This document shows, piece after piece, positions 11,070 to 23,671 of a stretch of DNA of 64,000 nucleotides. Below the pieces are notes generated by a model. That model worked only from the letters and a program-made list of their open reading frames with translations, did not search any database and was not told where the DNA came from. Positions within the stretch are counted from its first letter, which is position 1, and the number at the start of each line of letters is the position of its first letter. Position numbers and translations under genes: made by a program. Origin of the DNA: Allomyces macrogynus ATCC 38327 (taxonomy: Eukaryota; Blastocladiomycota; Blastocladiomycetes; Blastocladiales; Blastocladiaceae); assembly GCA_000151295.1 (NCBI GenBank), contig GG745358.1, forward strand, positions 596,844 to 660,843, in the 5' to 3' direction.

Positions 11070-12082
11070 ATATGGAGGGGCTGAGGTTGTGAGCGGAGTG
11101 GGACGAGGTTGGGCGAGCAGGACGAGCGCATGGTCATTTTTGCAAACCACCATGACTTGTCGATTCAGTTCCACATTTTCAAACGTAGTGGTTGGGTGTA
11201 TTTCTTGGTCGTCTCTGAGGCCCATTCGACAGGCAACGACGTTGCGCAAGCGCACACACCGCGACGGGTCTGTGCCGCGAAGCGGGGGTTCGCGACGGTT
11301 CGCGTGCACAACTCGCACACGAAAGCATACAGTCTGCAGTAAAAACATACACATCACAAACGGTGCCGCCGAGCGGGCCAGAAAGACGCTCTGGATGGCG
11401 CTCTCGCTCGCTCATGATCCAGTCGACAGACAGCAGCATCGGACCGCTTCCAGCTGATGAGGATCCACATCCATGGTGAGCGCGACACCATGAGCGGCGG
11501 CAGCGGCACCAACGATAACGATATCATCGACATTGCTGACGAGAGACGGGGCGGCGCGAGACGCGTCGTTGGCGTGCGGATGGATCATGGTGGGCCAGAA
11601 CCGCACCTGTTACGTGATCAAGGGGCCGGCGTTGACACATGCAAGCGCGAGCCTCGCACAGCACAGCCTCGCCCAGCCTCGACACGTCTGCTCCTTCTGC
11701 TTTTCTGCTTGCACATGGCCGCCCCTCTGATCACCCTCACCCGCCCACCGCTCGCCTCGCCCATTTTCTTCATTTTCGGTGCCCTTCCACTGCACGCCAT
11801 GCCCTCGACGGCATTTTGTCAGCACGCGCCGGCAACCCAGCGCAAAGATGCCCTCGTCTGCGTGCCCGTGGGCCGTCCATGATCCAAAGCCCGGACGCGA
11901 TGAGCGCATCAGTCAGCACCCCGCACCATGCCGCCACCGGCCTATAAAAGCGCGTCCTCCCGCGCCGGTTCGGTCCTCCCATCAACGACAACGACGCACC
12001 CGTCCTGTCTCTTCCCCCCCTCGGCTCTTCCGCCTTCTCGCACTCGCTCTTTTCTCGCACCACCACCATTACCATCGCCGAC
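11070..12082 (+). promoter_or_regulatory. Upstream region of OYE1 (left copy)
   Basis: About 1 kb between the U-box/FHA gene and OYE1, almost wholly inside the inverted-repeat arm. A TATA box lies at 11943-11949, followed by a CT-rich stretch (12001-12060) typical of a fungal 5' leader. I see no coding sequence; open frames are short and unsupported. Confidence 0.6.
11943..11949 (+). promoter_or_regulatory. TATA box of OYE1, left copy
   Basis: TATAAAA followed by GCGCG, 140 nt before the OYE1 start codon. The same TATAAAAGCGCG core precedes the small secreted protein gene at 43125. Confidence 0.7.
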
Positions 12083-13231
12083 ATGTCGAGCCCCGCCGAC
12101 TTCCGCGTCACGCAGTACAATGTCCCCGGTGCCGCCAAGGACCCTGAGACGGCCGCGCACCTGTTCCGCCCGCTGACGGTCCGCGACACGACGTTTGCGA
12201 ACCGCATTTTCGTCTCGCCCATGTGCCAGTACTCGGCGCAGGACGGGTTCGCGACCGACTACCACCTGGTCCATCTCGGCCAGTTTGCGCTGCGCGGCGT
12301 CGGGCTCGCCATGGTCGAGGCCACGGCCATCACGCCCGAGGGCCGCATCTCGCCGCAGTGCCTCGGTCTCTGGAAGGACGAGCAGATTGCGCCGCTCAAG
12401 CGCATTGTCGACTTTTACCACGCGCACCACGGCAGGATTGGCATCCAGCTCGGTCACGCTGGCCGCAAGGCGTCCACCTACCCGCTCTTTGAAAAGGACG
12501 GCCGCAGTCTCGTGCCCGAGTCAGAGGGCGGGTGGGGCGAGGACGTGGTTGGCCCGTCGGCCGTCGCGTGGGCCGACTACATGGCGACGCCCAAGGAGTT
12601 GACCGTCGAGCAGATCAAGGACCTGGTCGCGTCGTTTGTCGCAGCCGTGCGGCGCGCCGAGGAGGCTGGATTCGACGTGGTCGAGATTCACGGCGCGCAC
12701 GGGTACCTGATCCACGAGTTCCTGTCGCCCGTCTCGAACCAGCGCACCGACGACTATGGTGGGTCGCTCGAGAACCGCGCTCGTTTCCTCGTTGAGCTCG
12801 TTGAGGGCGCGCGCAGTGTCTGGCCCGCGTCCAAGCCGCTGTTCCTGCGCCTGTCGTGCACCGACTGGGTCGAGGACTCAACGTGGGACATTGCCGAAGT
12901 CATTGAAGTCGTCAAGCGCGTCGCACCGCTCGGTGTCGATGTCGTCGACTGCTCGACGGGCGGCAACGCCAAGCACCAGAAGATTGCGTACGGCCCGCTC
13001 TACCAGGTGCCGTTTGCCGAGCAGATCAAGCAGGCCGTGCCCGAGGTGCGCACGATCGCCGTCGGCGGAATCACGGAGGCGACCGACGCCGAGGCGATTA
13101 TTGCCGACGGTCGCGCCGATGCGGTCATGCTCGCACGCGAGTTCCTGCGCGACTCGTGGATTGCGCGTTCGGCCAAGGCCCTCGGCACCAAGATTGGATT
13201 CACGAACCAGTACATGTATGGCGCGCACTAA
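12083..13231 (+). CDS. Old Yellow Enzyme, YqjM-like NADPH:flavin oxidoreductase, left copy
   Basis: An intronless, full-length 382-residue FMN-dependent ene-reductase of the YqjM/xenobiotic-reductase class (family length about 340-380). Landmarks: SPMCQYS with Cys48 and Tyr50, matching the redox-modulating Cys and the Tyr of Yqj[35 protein letters not shown] with His203 and His206, the pair that binds the substrate oxygen and flavin; [12 protein letters not shown]; and the phosphate-binding stretch GRADAVMLAREFLRDSW near the C-terminus. The start is the first ATG after a TATA box and pyrimidine-rich leader and aligns with its paralogue. Such enzymes reduce activated C=C bonds with NAD(P)H, usually in the cytosol; some fungal members act in secondary metabolism, but no such genes adjoin here. 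The protein is identical to the copy at 18048-19196. Confidence 0.95.
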   Translation: MSSPADFRVTQYNVPGAAKDPETAAHLFRPLTVRDTTFANRIFVSPMCQYSAQDGFATDYHLVHLGQFALRGVGLAMVEATAITPEGRISPQCLGLWKDEQIAPLKRIVDFYHAHHGRIGIQLGHAGRKASTYPLFEKDGRSLVPESEGGWGEDVVGPSAVAWADYMATPKELTVEQIKDLVASFVAAVRRAEEAGFDVVEIHGAHGYLIHEFLSPVSNQRTDDYGGSLENRARFLVELVEGARSVWPASKPLFLRLSCTDWVEDSTWDIAEVIEVVKRVAPLGVDVVDCSTGGNAKHQKIAYGPLYQVPFAEQIKQAVPEVRTIAVGGITEATDAEAIIADGRADAVMLAREFLRDSWIARSAKALGTKIGFTNQYMYGAH

Positions 13232-14328
13232 GCTTGCGTCGGCGTGCCTGTTGTGATTGTCTTGTCGTTGCCGTTGGCGTCTCTGGTCTATAGACCCCAC
13301 TTTCCCGTTGCCGTTGCGCATTTTGCTTATACCTTTGTCATAGAAAAATGGAATGGAAACTTTGTTTTCGTGCGTAATTTCAATGTCGTGTCTTGCCAGT
13401 GCCCGACGAGCTGTCTTCGCGGTCTCTCGTGCTGTTGCCAGACTCTGCGTGTGTTTGATTCAGCGGAAGAAAAAAAATTCCGGAGGGTGGGTGAAGCCGG
13501 CAGCGCACCTTTCTTGCCGCGATGCTGCTGTTAGCGTTCCATCGACTTTTTGGCAACTGTGCCGTGCTCGTCACCATGTCATTACTCGCGAATCATTGTT
13601 GTTCACTCAAAACGAAATGCTGTATAAAAGCACCACAGCATCCAAGGCAATCTTCTCCACCCACTGAGATCAGCGTCAACGGCCGGCAGCGCGTGCGGGA
13701 TATCACTCGCCGTGGCTGGGACCAAACTGCTCATTGAACAGTGGCTGCCAATACAACCCGCCTTTTCGACAGTTCAACCTGGGCCAACACCCGCTGGTCG
13801 CGGCGATATCATGAGCAGGGAACTTGGAGCAGTGGTCCGCGATTTTGGCTCGTGCTGGCAAGAGACTCCAGTGGTGCAGTGAGAGGCGTACTTCGATCTT
13901 CGATAAGGGCAAGGGGATTCTCGACTTTCTGGTGAGCAGACTAGGGGAGCTTCCCTGACTGAGCAGACAGACGGGCACCAGTCCAACCAGGCGGCAGCAT
14001 CCATGATCAGGAAATGATGATATTATTGCACCGGGTCCAAGAGAGGGCAAACGATCTAGATTTTGTCAGCACACCTTTCCATGTGTAAGAAAGCTTGCCC
14101 CTGATGCCAGGTTGACTTGCCCTTGACCGTGTTGCCACCCCTGCAGACCCCCTGGGTGCCATCATTTCGACTTCAGTCATCAAGGATCTCCAACAACGTT
14201 CCGACTCTTGCTGCGCGCACATTCTGGGCCATAATAACGCGATGGCACCCGCGTGTGCAAGATTCACTCATTAGCAGCAACCTTTGTGTCGTCAAACTTC
14301 TTGCTCTTGCCACTTGCATCAAACCACC
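13232..14328. other. Downstream region of OYE1 and start of spacer
   Basis: No gene recognised. It contains a second TATA-like element at 13623-13629 pointing into the spacer, and the inner edge of the inverted-repeat arm at 13851. From 13852 the sequence differs from the matching position beside the right arm. Confidence 0.5.
13623..13629 (+). promoter_or_regulatory. Orphan TATA-like element near the inner end of the left arm
   Basis: TATAAAAGC, as in the OYE and secreted-protein promoters, but with no intact gene downstream; the arm ends 222 nt later. The mirror copy is at 17650-17656 on the minus strand. Confidence 0.4.
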
Positions 14329-15985
14329 ATGTCGACCAACCCCTGCCTACTTCCACGTCAAGCAGTGCAACGTTCCCAGTGCCGCCTAGGATCCCGAGAT
14401 GGCCGCACATCTCTTCCGCCTGCTCACGATCCGCAATGTGACGTTTGCCAATCACGTCTTTGTCTGGCTGGCCCCTCTGCATGTATTCTTCGCAGGACAG
14501 GTTTGCAACTGACTTTCACCTCGTCCATCTTCACCAGTTTGCGCAGCGTGGTGTCGGCTTTGCCATTGTCGAAACGACGGCAGTCGCTCCCAAATGCCGC
14601 ATTTCGCTGCAGTGTGTCACGTTTTGTGAAAGGATGAGCACATCGAGTCGCTCAAGCGCACTGTCGATTACTCTCACGTGTACAACGGCAAGATTGGAAT
14701 CCAGTTTGTGCATACTGGCTGCAAGGCGCTGACCTACCCGCTCTTTGAAAAGGACGGTCGCGGCCTGATCCCCACGGAGAAAAGTCGGGTGGGCCGACGA
14801 CGTCGCCACGTCATCGTCTAGCACGTGGGCGAGTTACATAGCGATTCACAAGGAAGTGACCGTCAAGCAGATCCAGGACACGGTCACTGCGTTTTCCGCG
14901 GTCGCTGATCGCGCTGATCGCGCCGGACATGACATGCTTGAGATTCAGGACACGCACGGGTACCTTATCCACCAGGTCCTCTCGCCCGTTTCGAACCAGT
15001 GCACTGACGACTAGGTATGGCGGGTCGCTCGAGAACCGCGCTCGTTTCCTGGTGGAGATTGTCGAGGCCGTCTGTTCCATGTGGCCTGCGTCCAAACCGT
15101 TCTTTTGCGTCTGCCATGCATCAACTAGGTCGAGGACTCGACGTGAGGTGATTGAAATCATCAAGAAGGTTGCTATGCTGCATGTCGACGTGGTTGACTG
15201 CTCGACAGGCGGCAACGCCAAGCACCAGAAGTTTGTGTACGGCTCACTCTACCAGGTGCCGTTTGCTGAGCAGATCACGCAGGCTGTGCCAGACGTTGTG
15301 GATGCGGCGCTGACTGGAATCGAGTCAGGCCTGGCGGATAGGGGTTGGCCTCGACTTTGACTGTGGCGAATATACTTGTTCTGTCGTGTGCTTCGCGCTG
15401 GAGTCACTGCCTTCTGCCTCCTGAAATGACTCTCGTCCCAACGCAGCGTTCCGACGCCTGCGAGGCGAGCGAGGTCAGACTGACTGGGCAAAAGCACCAC
15501 GCGCACGTCTAAAGGGGCCACAATCGCGTCCGCGTCGTTGTGGGCCTCCCTTGGCGTGGGCACCAGCTCTTATGGCCCAGTCTGCCTTGCCCACTTACTT
15601 AGACAGGTGGACAGAGAAACCGACAGAAACAGCACAAAAGCTCACAAAACCGGCAAAAGGTCACAAAGCACAAAGAAAACCAAGGAAGATTGCGCGAGGC
15701 GACAAACAGAATACGGTGGAAATGGAAGCCACAGGGGACGAGGCGGATCACACTTGGATCACAGTCCCAGAAACCGGAAACTGCGTGTGAACCAAGGGCG
15801 ACCACGTCACTACCACAACGTGCATGGAGTTGCGGTCGTGCTGATCATGACGGCGGATATCGTGATAATGGCGCAGCCATTTTTGCGCGACTTGTGGGTG
15901 CAGAGCGCAGCGCATATGCTCAGGACCAAGGTTGCGTACGTCGCTCAGTACGAGCGCGGACGGCTGTAGAATTATGGGTGCGAGA
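14329..15985 (+). pseudogene. Decayed OYE copy 1 (chimeric)
   Basis: A recognisable but broken OYE gene. It starts ATGTCGACC at 14329 and follows OYE1 through the Phe-Ala-Asn-(Arg) region, the LVHLHQFAQRGVGFAIVETT segment, the [16 protein letters not shown] segment (about 15018-15075) and [20 protein letters not shown] (about 15205-15262). It is disabled by an early TAG (14387-14389), several frame shifts, a TAG inside the DDYGGS motif (15013-15015), and loss of homology after about 15317. About 500 nt without OYE similarity follow. A C-terminal fragment then resumes near 15813-15969 ([22 protein letters not shown]), which matches the paralogue at 21775-23008 rather than OYE1, including bases beyond its stop codon. 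It is therefore a composite of two OYE lineages. Confidence 0.85.
15318..15812. other. Non-OYE stretch inside decayed copy 1
   Basis: About 500 nt that interrupt the OYE similarity. No coding sequence, terminal repeats or target-site duplication could be recognised by eye; an A-rich patch lies at about 15610-15690. Confidence 0.4.
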
Positions 15986-16308
15986 AATAGATAAGTAGTA
16001 TGTATATTTGCACGCATATTTCCATCGTTGTGGAGTCCTGATCATTCAACGATCGTGGTCGTCGGGTCAAGCACTCCAGCTGACCAAGTCCCCACTCACC
16101 CGCACTTGGTCAAAACGCACGATGTAGCCAACAGTGGAAAAAAAAACATGGTTCTTCATATTCATGAACATCTTATCCACCGTGTTTCGCAGCAAAAGGA
16201 CAAAAAACGACCAACAGTCTCCACTCAGTACCTCCCACGCCGATTTGGCCTGCACATGAACCAAAACGCGGCCACACGCGATGATGCCAAATTCGTGTAT
16301 AATTTTCT

Positions 16309-17263
16309 CTACTTCATACACTGATCAATGACGCCAATGTCGCTATTGAACGTTTTGGCTGCACGCGCGACCCACAAGTCCCACAAGCCCTCATGTGAAA
16401 GCACGACTGCATCAACACAACCATCAGCAACATCAGCCGGCTCAGTAATTCCACCGACAGTAACCATTAGGACCTCAGGCACGTCATGCTTCAGTTTCTC
16501 GGCAAACGACATGACGTGAGCCTGGATCGTCTAGTCCTGGCCACCATCACCATCCACTGAGCAAATAATCACATTGAAGCCAAATGCGATTGCACGTTTG
16601 GCAGTCTCAATCATCTCGTGCATACCCCACGTCAAATCCTTGACCCAGTCAGGCGCAGGAACATTGAATTATCGGCCAGCCAACCGTAGCAGATCGCATC
16701 CACCACCTCCAACAGATATCGCAAACGGTTTTCGAGCAACCCGCCACAATCACCCGTGCGTTGGTTCGTCACGGGTGACAAGAACTGGTGGATGAGCGAC
16801 CCAAGCGTCGTATCAATCTCGACTACATCAAAATCGGCATTGAAGGCGTGGTGGACGGCCAAGGCAAATGTGGTCATGGTGGACTCGATTTCCTCGACGG
16901 TCATTTCCGCAGGTATCAGCATCAAGTTCGACAAAATGGATGGCGCAATCCGGATTTCAACTCGACTGGAGTCAGGGATTGAGACCACCTTGCGGCCAGC
17001 ATGCGACACTTGGGCCCCAATCTTGCCACGGTGCGCGCGGTAGAAATCGGTGATGCTTTTCAGCGGCGCTATCTGCTCGTCGTTCCACAGACAGGAACAA
17101 CTCGGCCTTTGGGCACGACTGCTACAGCCTCAACCATGGCCAAGACGGCGCCGCACAGTGCTGACATGCGTCTATGATAAGAAGAGAATCGAACCCAAGA
17201 GCGGACTGTTTGGGGATGCTTAGGATGCGGATCAGCTCTCTGTGGTTGCAGGTTGACAAGCAT
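16309..17263 (-). pseudogene. Decayed OYE copy 2
   Basis: OYE fragments in several minus-strand frames. From 5' to 3' they are: an N-terminal remnant near 17250-17070 (CGAVLAMVEAVAVVPKGR); a middle part near 17009-16640 ([70 protein letters not shown]); and a C-terminal part at 16512-16309 (MSFAEKLKHDVPEVLMVTVG, GCVDAVVLSHEGLWDLWVAR). The first catalytic His is replaced (EIDTTLGS instead of EIHGAHGY), and the frame is broken repeatedly. The segments AEMTVEEI and MSFAEKL are shared with decayed copy 3 at 20483-21526, so these two belong to one lineage distinct from OYE1. Confidence 0.8.
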
Positions 17264-17649
17264 TACCAGTGCTTTCTGATGGTTTCAGTGCGCTCATTCC
17301 ATTCTTTGCAATAGATAACGTATTGGCCGTTCGCACAAAGCATGAGCGCGATGCCTCTTTGTCAAGACTCTCATCAGGCTGCTGTGTTATCAAATCTTCT
17401 GCTGACCTACAGCTTTCCCCTTCTCCAGAGCCAAAATCGCGGACCACTGCTCCAAGTTCCCTGCTCATGATATCGCCGCGACCAGCGGGTGTTGGCCCAG
17501 GTTGAACTGTCGAAAAGGCGGGTTGTATTGGCAGCCACTGTTCAATGAGCAGTTTGGTCCCAGCCACGGCGAGTGATATCCCGCACGCGCTGCCGGCCGT
17601 TGACGCTGATCTCAGTGGGTGGAGAAGATTGCCTTGGATGCTGTGGTGC

Positions 17650-17656
17650 TTTTATA
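17650..17656 (-). promoter_or_regulatory. Orphan TATA-like element, right arm
   Basis: Mirror copy of 13623-13629; it points into the spacer toward decayed OYE copy 2. Confidence 0.4.
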
Positions 17657-18047
17657 CAGCATTTCGTTTTGAGTGAACAACAATGATTCGCGAGTAATGA
17701 CATGGTGACGAGCACGGCACAGTTGCCAAAAAGTCGATGGAACGCTAACAGCAGCATCGCGGCAAGAAAGGTGCGCTGCCGGCTTCACCCACCCTCCGGA
17801 ATTTTTTTTCTTCCGCTGAATCAAACACACGCAGAGTCTGGCAACAGCACGAGAGACCGCGAAGACAGCTCGTCGGGCACTGGCAAGACACGACATTGAA
17901 ATTACGCACGAAAACAAAGTTTCCATTCCATTTTTCTATGACAAAGGTATAAGCAAAATGCGCAACGGCAACGGGAAAGTGGGGTCTATAGACCAGAGAC
18001 GCCAACGGCAACGACAAGACAATCACAACAGGCACGCCGACGCAAGC

Positions 18048-19196
18048 TTAGTGCGCGCCATACATGTACTGGTTCGTGAATCCAATCTTGGTGCCGAGGG
18101 CCTTGGCCGAACGCGCAATCCACGAGTCGCGCAGGAACTCGCGTGCGAGCATGACCGCATCGGCGCGACCGTCGGCAATAATCGCCTCGGCGTCGGTCGC
18201 CTCCGTGATTCCGCCGACGGCGATCGTGCGCACCTCGGGCACGGCCTGCTTGATCTGCTCGGCAAACGGCACCTGGTAGAGCGGGCCGTACGCAATCTTC
18301 TGGTGCTTGGCGTTGCCGCCCGTCGAGCAGTCGACGACATCGACACCGAGCGGTGCGACGCGCTTGACGACTTCAATGACTTCGGCAATGTCCCACGTTG
18401 AGTCCTCGACCCAGTCGGTGCACGACAGGCGCAGGAACAGCGGCTTGGACGCGGGCCAGACACTGCGCGCGCCCTCAACGAGCTCAACGAGGAAACGAGC
18501 GCGGTTCTCGAGCGACCCACCATAGTCGTCGGTGCGCTGGTTCGAGACGGGCGACAGGAACTCGTGGATCAGGTACCCGTGCGCGCCGTGAATCTCGACC
18601 ACGTCGAATCCAGCCTCCTCGGCGCGCCGCACGGCTGCGACAAACGACGCGACCAGGTCCTTGATCTGCTCGACGGTCAACTCCTTGGGCGTCGCCATGT
18701 AGTCGGCCCACGCGACGGCCGACGGGCCAACCACGTCCTCGCCCCACCCGCCCTCTGACTCGGGCACGAGACTGCGGCCGTCCTTTTCAAAGAGCGGGTA
18801 GGTGGACGCCTTGCGGCCAGCGTGACCGAGCTGGATGCCAATCCTGCCGTGGTGCGCGTGGTAAAAGTCGACAATGCGCTTGAGCGGCGCAATCTGCTCG
18901 TCCTTCCAGAGACCGAGGCACTGCGGCGAGATGCGGCCCTCGGGCGTGATGGCCGTGGCCTCGACCATGGCGAGCCCGACGCCGCGCAGCGCAAACTGGC
19001 CGAGATGGACCAGGTGGTAGTCGGTCGCGAACCCGTCCTGCGCCGAGTACTGGCACATGGGCGAGACGAAAATGCGGTTCGCAAACGTCGTGTCGCGGAC
19101 CGTCAGCGGGCGGAACAGGTGCGCGGCCGTCTCAGGGTCCTTGGCGGCACCGGGGACATTGTACTGCGTGACGCGGAAGTCGGCGGGGCTCGACAT
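18048..19196 (-). CDS. Old Yellow Enzyme, YqjM-like, right copy identical to left
   Basis: A complete 382-residue intronless copy of the gene at 12083-13231, in opposite orientation, with the same protein and the same shadow frames, so synonymous positions are also unchanged. All catalytic and FMN-contact motifs are intact (Cys48, Tyr50, His203, His206). Its promoter is duplicated with it. Both copies should therefore be expressed alike unless the flanks matter. Identity at silent sites next to strongly decayed relatives points to recent duplication or arm-to-arm gene conversion; collapse or duplication by the assembler is the alternative. Confidence 0.95.
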   Translation of the reverse strand: MSSPADFRVTQYNVPGAAKDPETAAHLFRPLTVRDTTFANRIFVSPMCQYSAQDGFATDYHLVHLGQFALRGVGLAMVEATAITPEGRISPQCLGLWKDEQIAPLKRIVDFYHAHHGRIGIQLGHAGRKASTYPLFEKDGRSLVPESEGGWGEDVVGPSAVAWADYMATPKELTVEQIKDLVASFVAAVRRAEEAGFDVVEIHGAHGYLIHEFLSPVSNQRTDDYGGSLENRARFLVELVEGARSVWPASKPLFLRLSCTDWVEDSTWDIAEVIEVVKRVAPLGVDVVDCSTGGNAKHQKIAYGPLYQVPFAEQIKQAVPEVRTIAVGGITEATDAEAIIADGRADAVMLAREFLRDSWIARSAKALGTKIGFTNQYMYGAH

Positions 19197-19329
19197 GTCG
19201 GCGATGGTAATGGTGGTGGTGCGAGAAAAGAGCGAGTGCGAGAAGGCGGAAGAGCCGAGGGGGGGAAGAGACAGGACGGGTGCGTCGTTGTCGTTGATGG
19301 GAGGACCGAACCGGCGCGGGAGGACGCGC

Positions 19330-19336
19330 TTTTATA
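19330..19336 (-). promoter_or_regulatory. TATA box of OYE1, right copy
   Basis: Mirror of 11943-11949; 140 nt before the start codon on the minus strand. Confidence 0.7.
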
Positions 19337-20482
19337 GGCCGGTGGCGGCATGGTGCGGGGTGCTGACTGATGCGCTCATCGCGTCCGGGCTTTGGATCAT
19401 GGACGGCCCACGGGCACGCAGACGAGGGCATCTTTGCGCTGGGTTGCCGGCGCGTGCTGACAAAATGCCGTCGAGGGCATGGCGTGCAGTGGAAGGGCAC
19501 CGAAAATGAAGAAAATGGGCGAGGCGAGCGGTGGGCGGGTGAGGGTGATCAGAGGGGCGGCCATGTGCAAGCAGAAAAGCAGAAGGAGCAGACGTGTCGA
19601 GGCTGGGCGAGGCTGTGCTGTGCGAGGCTCGCGCTTGCATGTGTCAACGCCGGCCCCTTGATCACGTAACAGGTGCGGTTCTGGCCCACCATGATCCATC
19701 CGCACGCCAACGACGCGTCTCGCGCCGCCCCGTCTCTCGTCAGCAATGTCGATGATATCGTTATCGTTGGTGCCGCTGCCGCCGCTCATGGTGTCGCGCT
19801 CACCATGGATGTGGATCCTCATCAGCTGGAAGCGGTCCGATGCTGCTGTCTGTCGACTGGATCATGAGCGAGCGAGAGCGCCATCCAGAGCGTCTTTCTG
19901 GCCCGCTCGGCGGCACCGTTTGTGATGTGTATGTTTTTACTGCAGACTGTATGCTTTCGTGTGCGAGTTGTGCACGCGAACCGTCGCGAACCCCCGCTTC
20001 GCGGCACAGACCCGTCGCGGTGTGTGCGCTTGCGCAACGTCGTTGCCTGTCGAATGGGCCTCAGAGACGACCAAGAAATACACCCAACCACTACGTTTGA
20101 AAATGTGGAACTGAATCGACAAGTCATGGTGGTTTGCAAAAATGACCATGCGCTCGTCCTGCTCGCCCAACCTCGTCCCACTCCGCTCACAACCTCAAGC
20201 GAACTTGCGATTGTGACAGCCTGTTTCATATAGATGGTGAGCACACAAAGCTTCGTCTTGTGCAGCATGCAACGCATTCGGGCGCATTATCATTGAACGT
20301 TGGGGAGCAGCTCTTCTCGTGCGACAATCAAATGGTGAGGCCAGACCCAGGGTGAACATGGCCGGAGGCTGAAGCCTCGACATCGGGCATCCTTATCGGG
20401 CATGACGTTGCCGTTGTCCGTCAACATTATCTCTGTCGCGCGCGACTTGCAACCTTCAGCATTTCCCAAATTCCGCATCATC

Positions 20483-21526
<1,044 letters not shown>

Positions 21527-21546
21527 AATGCGCATGCCTTCTTGGC

Positions 21547-21563
21547 GGGGGGGGGGGGGGGGG
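21547..21563. repeat. Poly-G tract of 17 bases
   Basis: A pure G run between decayed OYE copy 3 and the 3' end of OYE2. Confidence 0.9.
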
Positions 21564-21774
21564 AGTGACAGGACGACAACTTCTGGTCGTTTCCTTTGTC
21601 TTTCCGATGCGAAACCCGGTGGGGAAGGTGGGCAGAGGGATGAAGAAACACTTGCCGATTGGCGACTGCGTCTTGTGCACTGGCAGAGGGCAGGCAGTCC
21701 ACGAACCACTTCCAGTCGGCCAGACGACGCAAGTTGACATGCGAATGTGGCATCTATTTCTCGCGCCCATAAAT

Positions 21775-23008
<1,234 letters not shown>

Positions 23009-23085
23009 GGTGGAGCGGGATGTTGGTTGGGTCGAGTGCGGCCGTGATGCTGCTGATGCTGCTGGCGTCGGCGGGCGGGCGCTGC

Positions 23086-23092
23086 TTTTATA
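23086..23092 (-). promoter_or_regulatory. TATA box of OYE2
   Basis: TATAAAAGC on the minus strand, 78 nt before the start codon. Confidence 0.65.
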
Positions 23093-23671
23093 CTGCGCGG
23101 TGGGCAGGACGGGAGCACGTTGGAGAGAGGGGAGCGCCGCCCATGTGGTCGGCACAGTTCGTATCCATTGCCGCGGCATGGTGGTGGTGGCGACCGCGAG
23201 CCATGTTCGGATCATTTGACGGCCGAGCGTGAGGATCAGACGGGCGGGCTGACAAACTTTGGCGGGCACCAGCACAAGCACGCCACCGTGCTCCCAGCGT
23301 CTCGGACAGGTATTTTCTCCGTCGCCGCGTCTTGGCCGCGGTCTCTACGTTGGTCAGCGCGAAGATGGTGGAGTAGCTGCTGCAGGCGCATGCTGCGATC
23401 AGTGCTGCCTGCTGACTGGCTGGCGGAAAATTGCTGACATGCGTGGCAGGGCGCTGGCTTGCCTGAGAGCATCTGTGACTTGGCCGCGCATGACCGCGTT
23501 GAGACGCGTTTCCTGCTTGCTTTTCGCAGATCATTCTTGCGTCGTCGTCAGCGTTGCGGCCACCACGACTTGCCAGAAGCTGCAGCAACAGGCCTACCTG
23601 GACCTCTCGACCAGCTGCAAAGTCTCGCGTAGGACTCAGGCTCTCGTTTCCGACCACTGCGACCCGGCATC
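23093..23671. other. Divergent intergenic region between OYE2 and IFT56
   Basis: No coding sequence recognised in about 580 nt. It should contain the promoter of IFT56 on the right and upstream elements of OYE2 on the left. Confidence 0.5.

Larger units (their letters stand above)
11082..13851 (+). repeat. Left arm of 2,770-bp inverted repeat carrying OYE1
   Basis: This arm is the reverse complement of 17428-20197. Positions in the two arms add up to 31279 at every point compared, so there are no indels, and all translated frames compared are identical. I found no mismatch inside the boundaries. The outer edge is 11082/20197 (11081 and 20198 disagree); the inner edge is 13851/17428. The arm contains the upstream region, TATA box, complete coding sequence and downstream region of the OYE gene. 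Confidence 0.95.
17428..20197 (-). repeat. Right arm of 2,770-bp inverted repeat carrying OYE1
   Basis: Reverse complement of 11082-13851 with no difference found. The spacer between the arms is 13852-17427 (3,576 nt). The outer edge (20197) corresponds to a point 13 nt beyond the stop codon of the U-box/FHA gene, which suggests that the left locus was the donor and this arm the copy. Confidence 0.95.

Noticed and set aside
9504..11357. 617-residue open frame on the minus strand
   Set aside because: It is antisense to the U-box/FHA gene; its Leu/Arg-rich runs are the complement of the Gln codons. The plus strand has domains and splice sites.
11082..20197. Inverted repeat as a transposon with long terminal inverted repeats
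   Set aside because: The arms carry a host-type metabolic gene and the spacer holds only decayed OYE copies; no transposase and no target-site duplication were seen at the edges (11081 and 20198 flanks differ).
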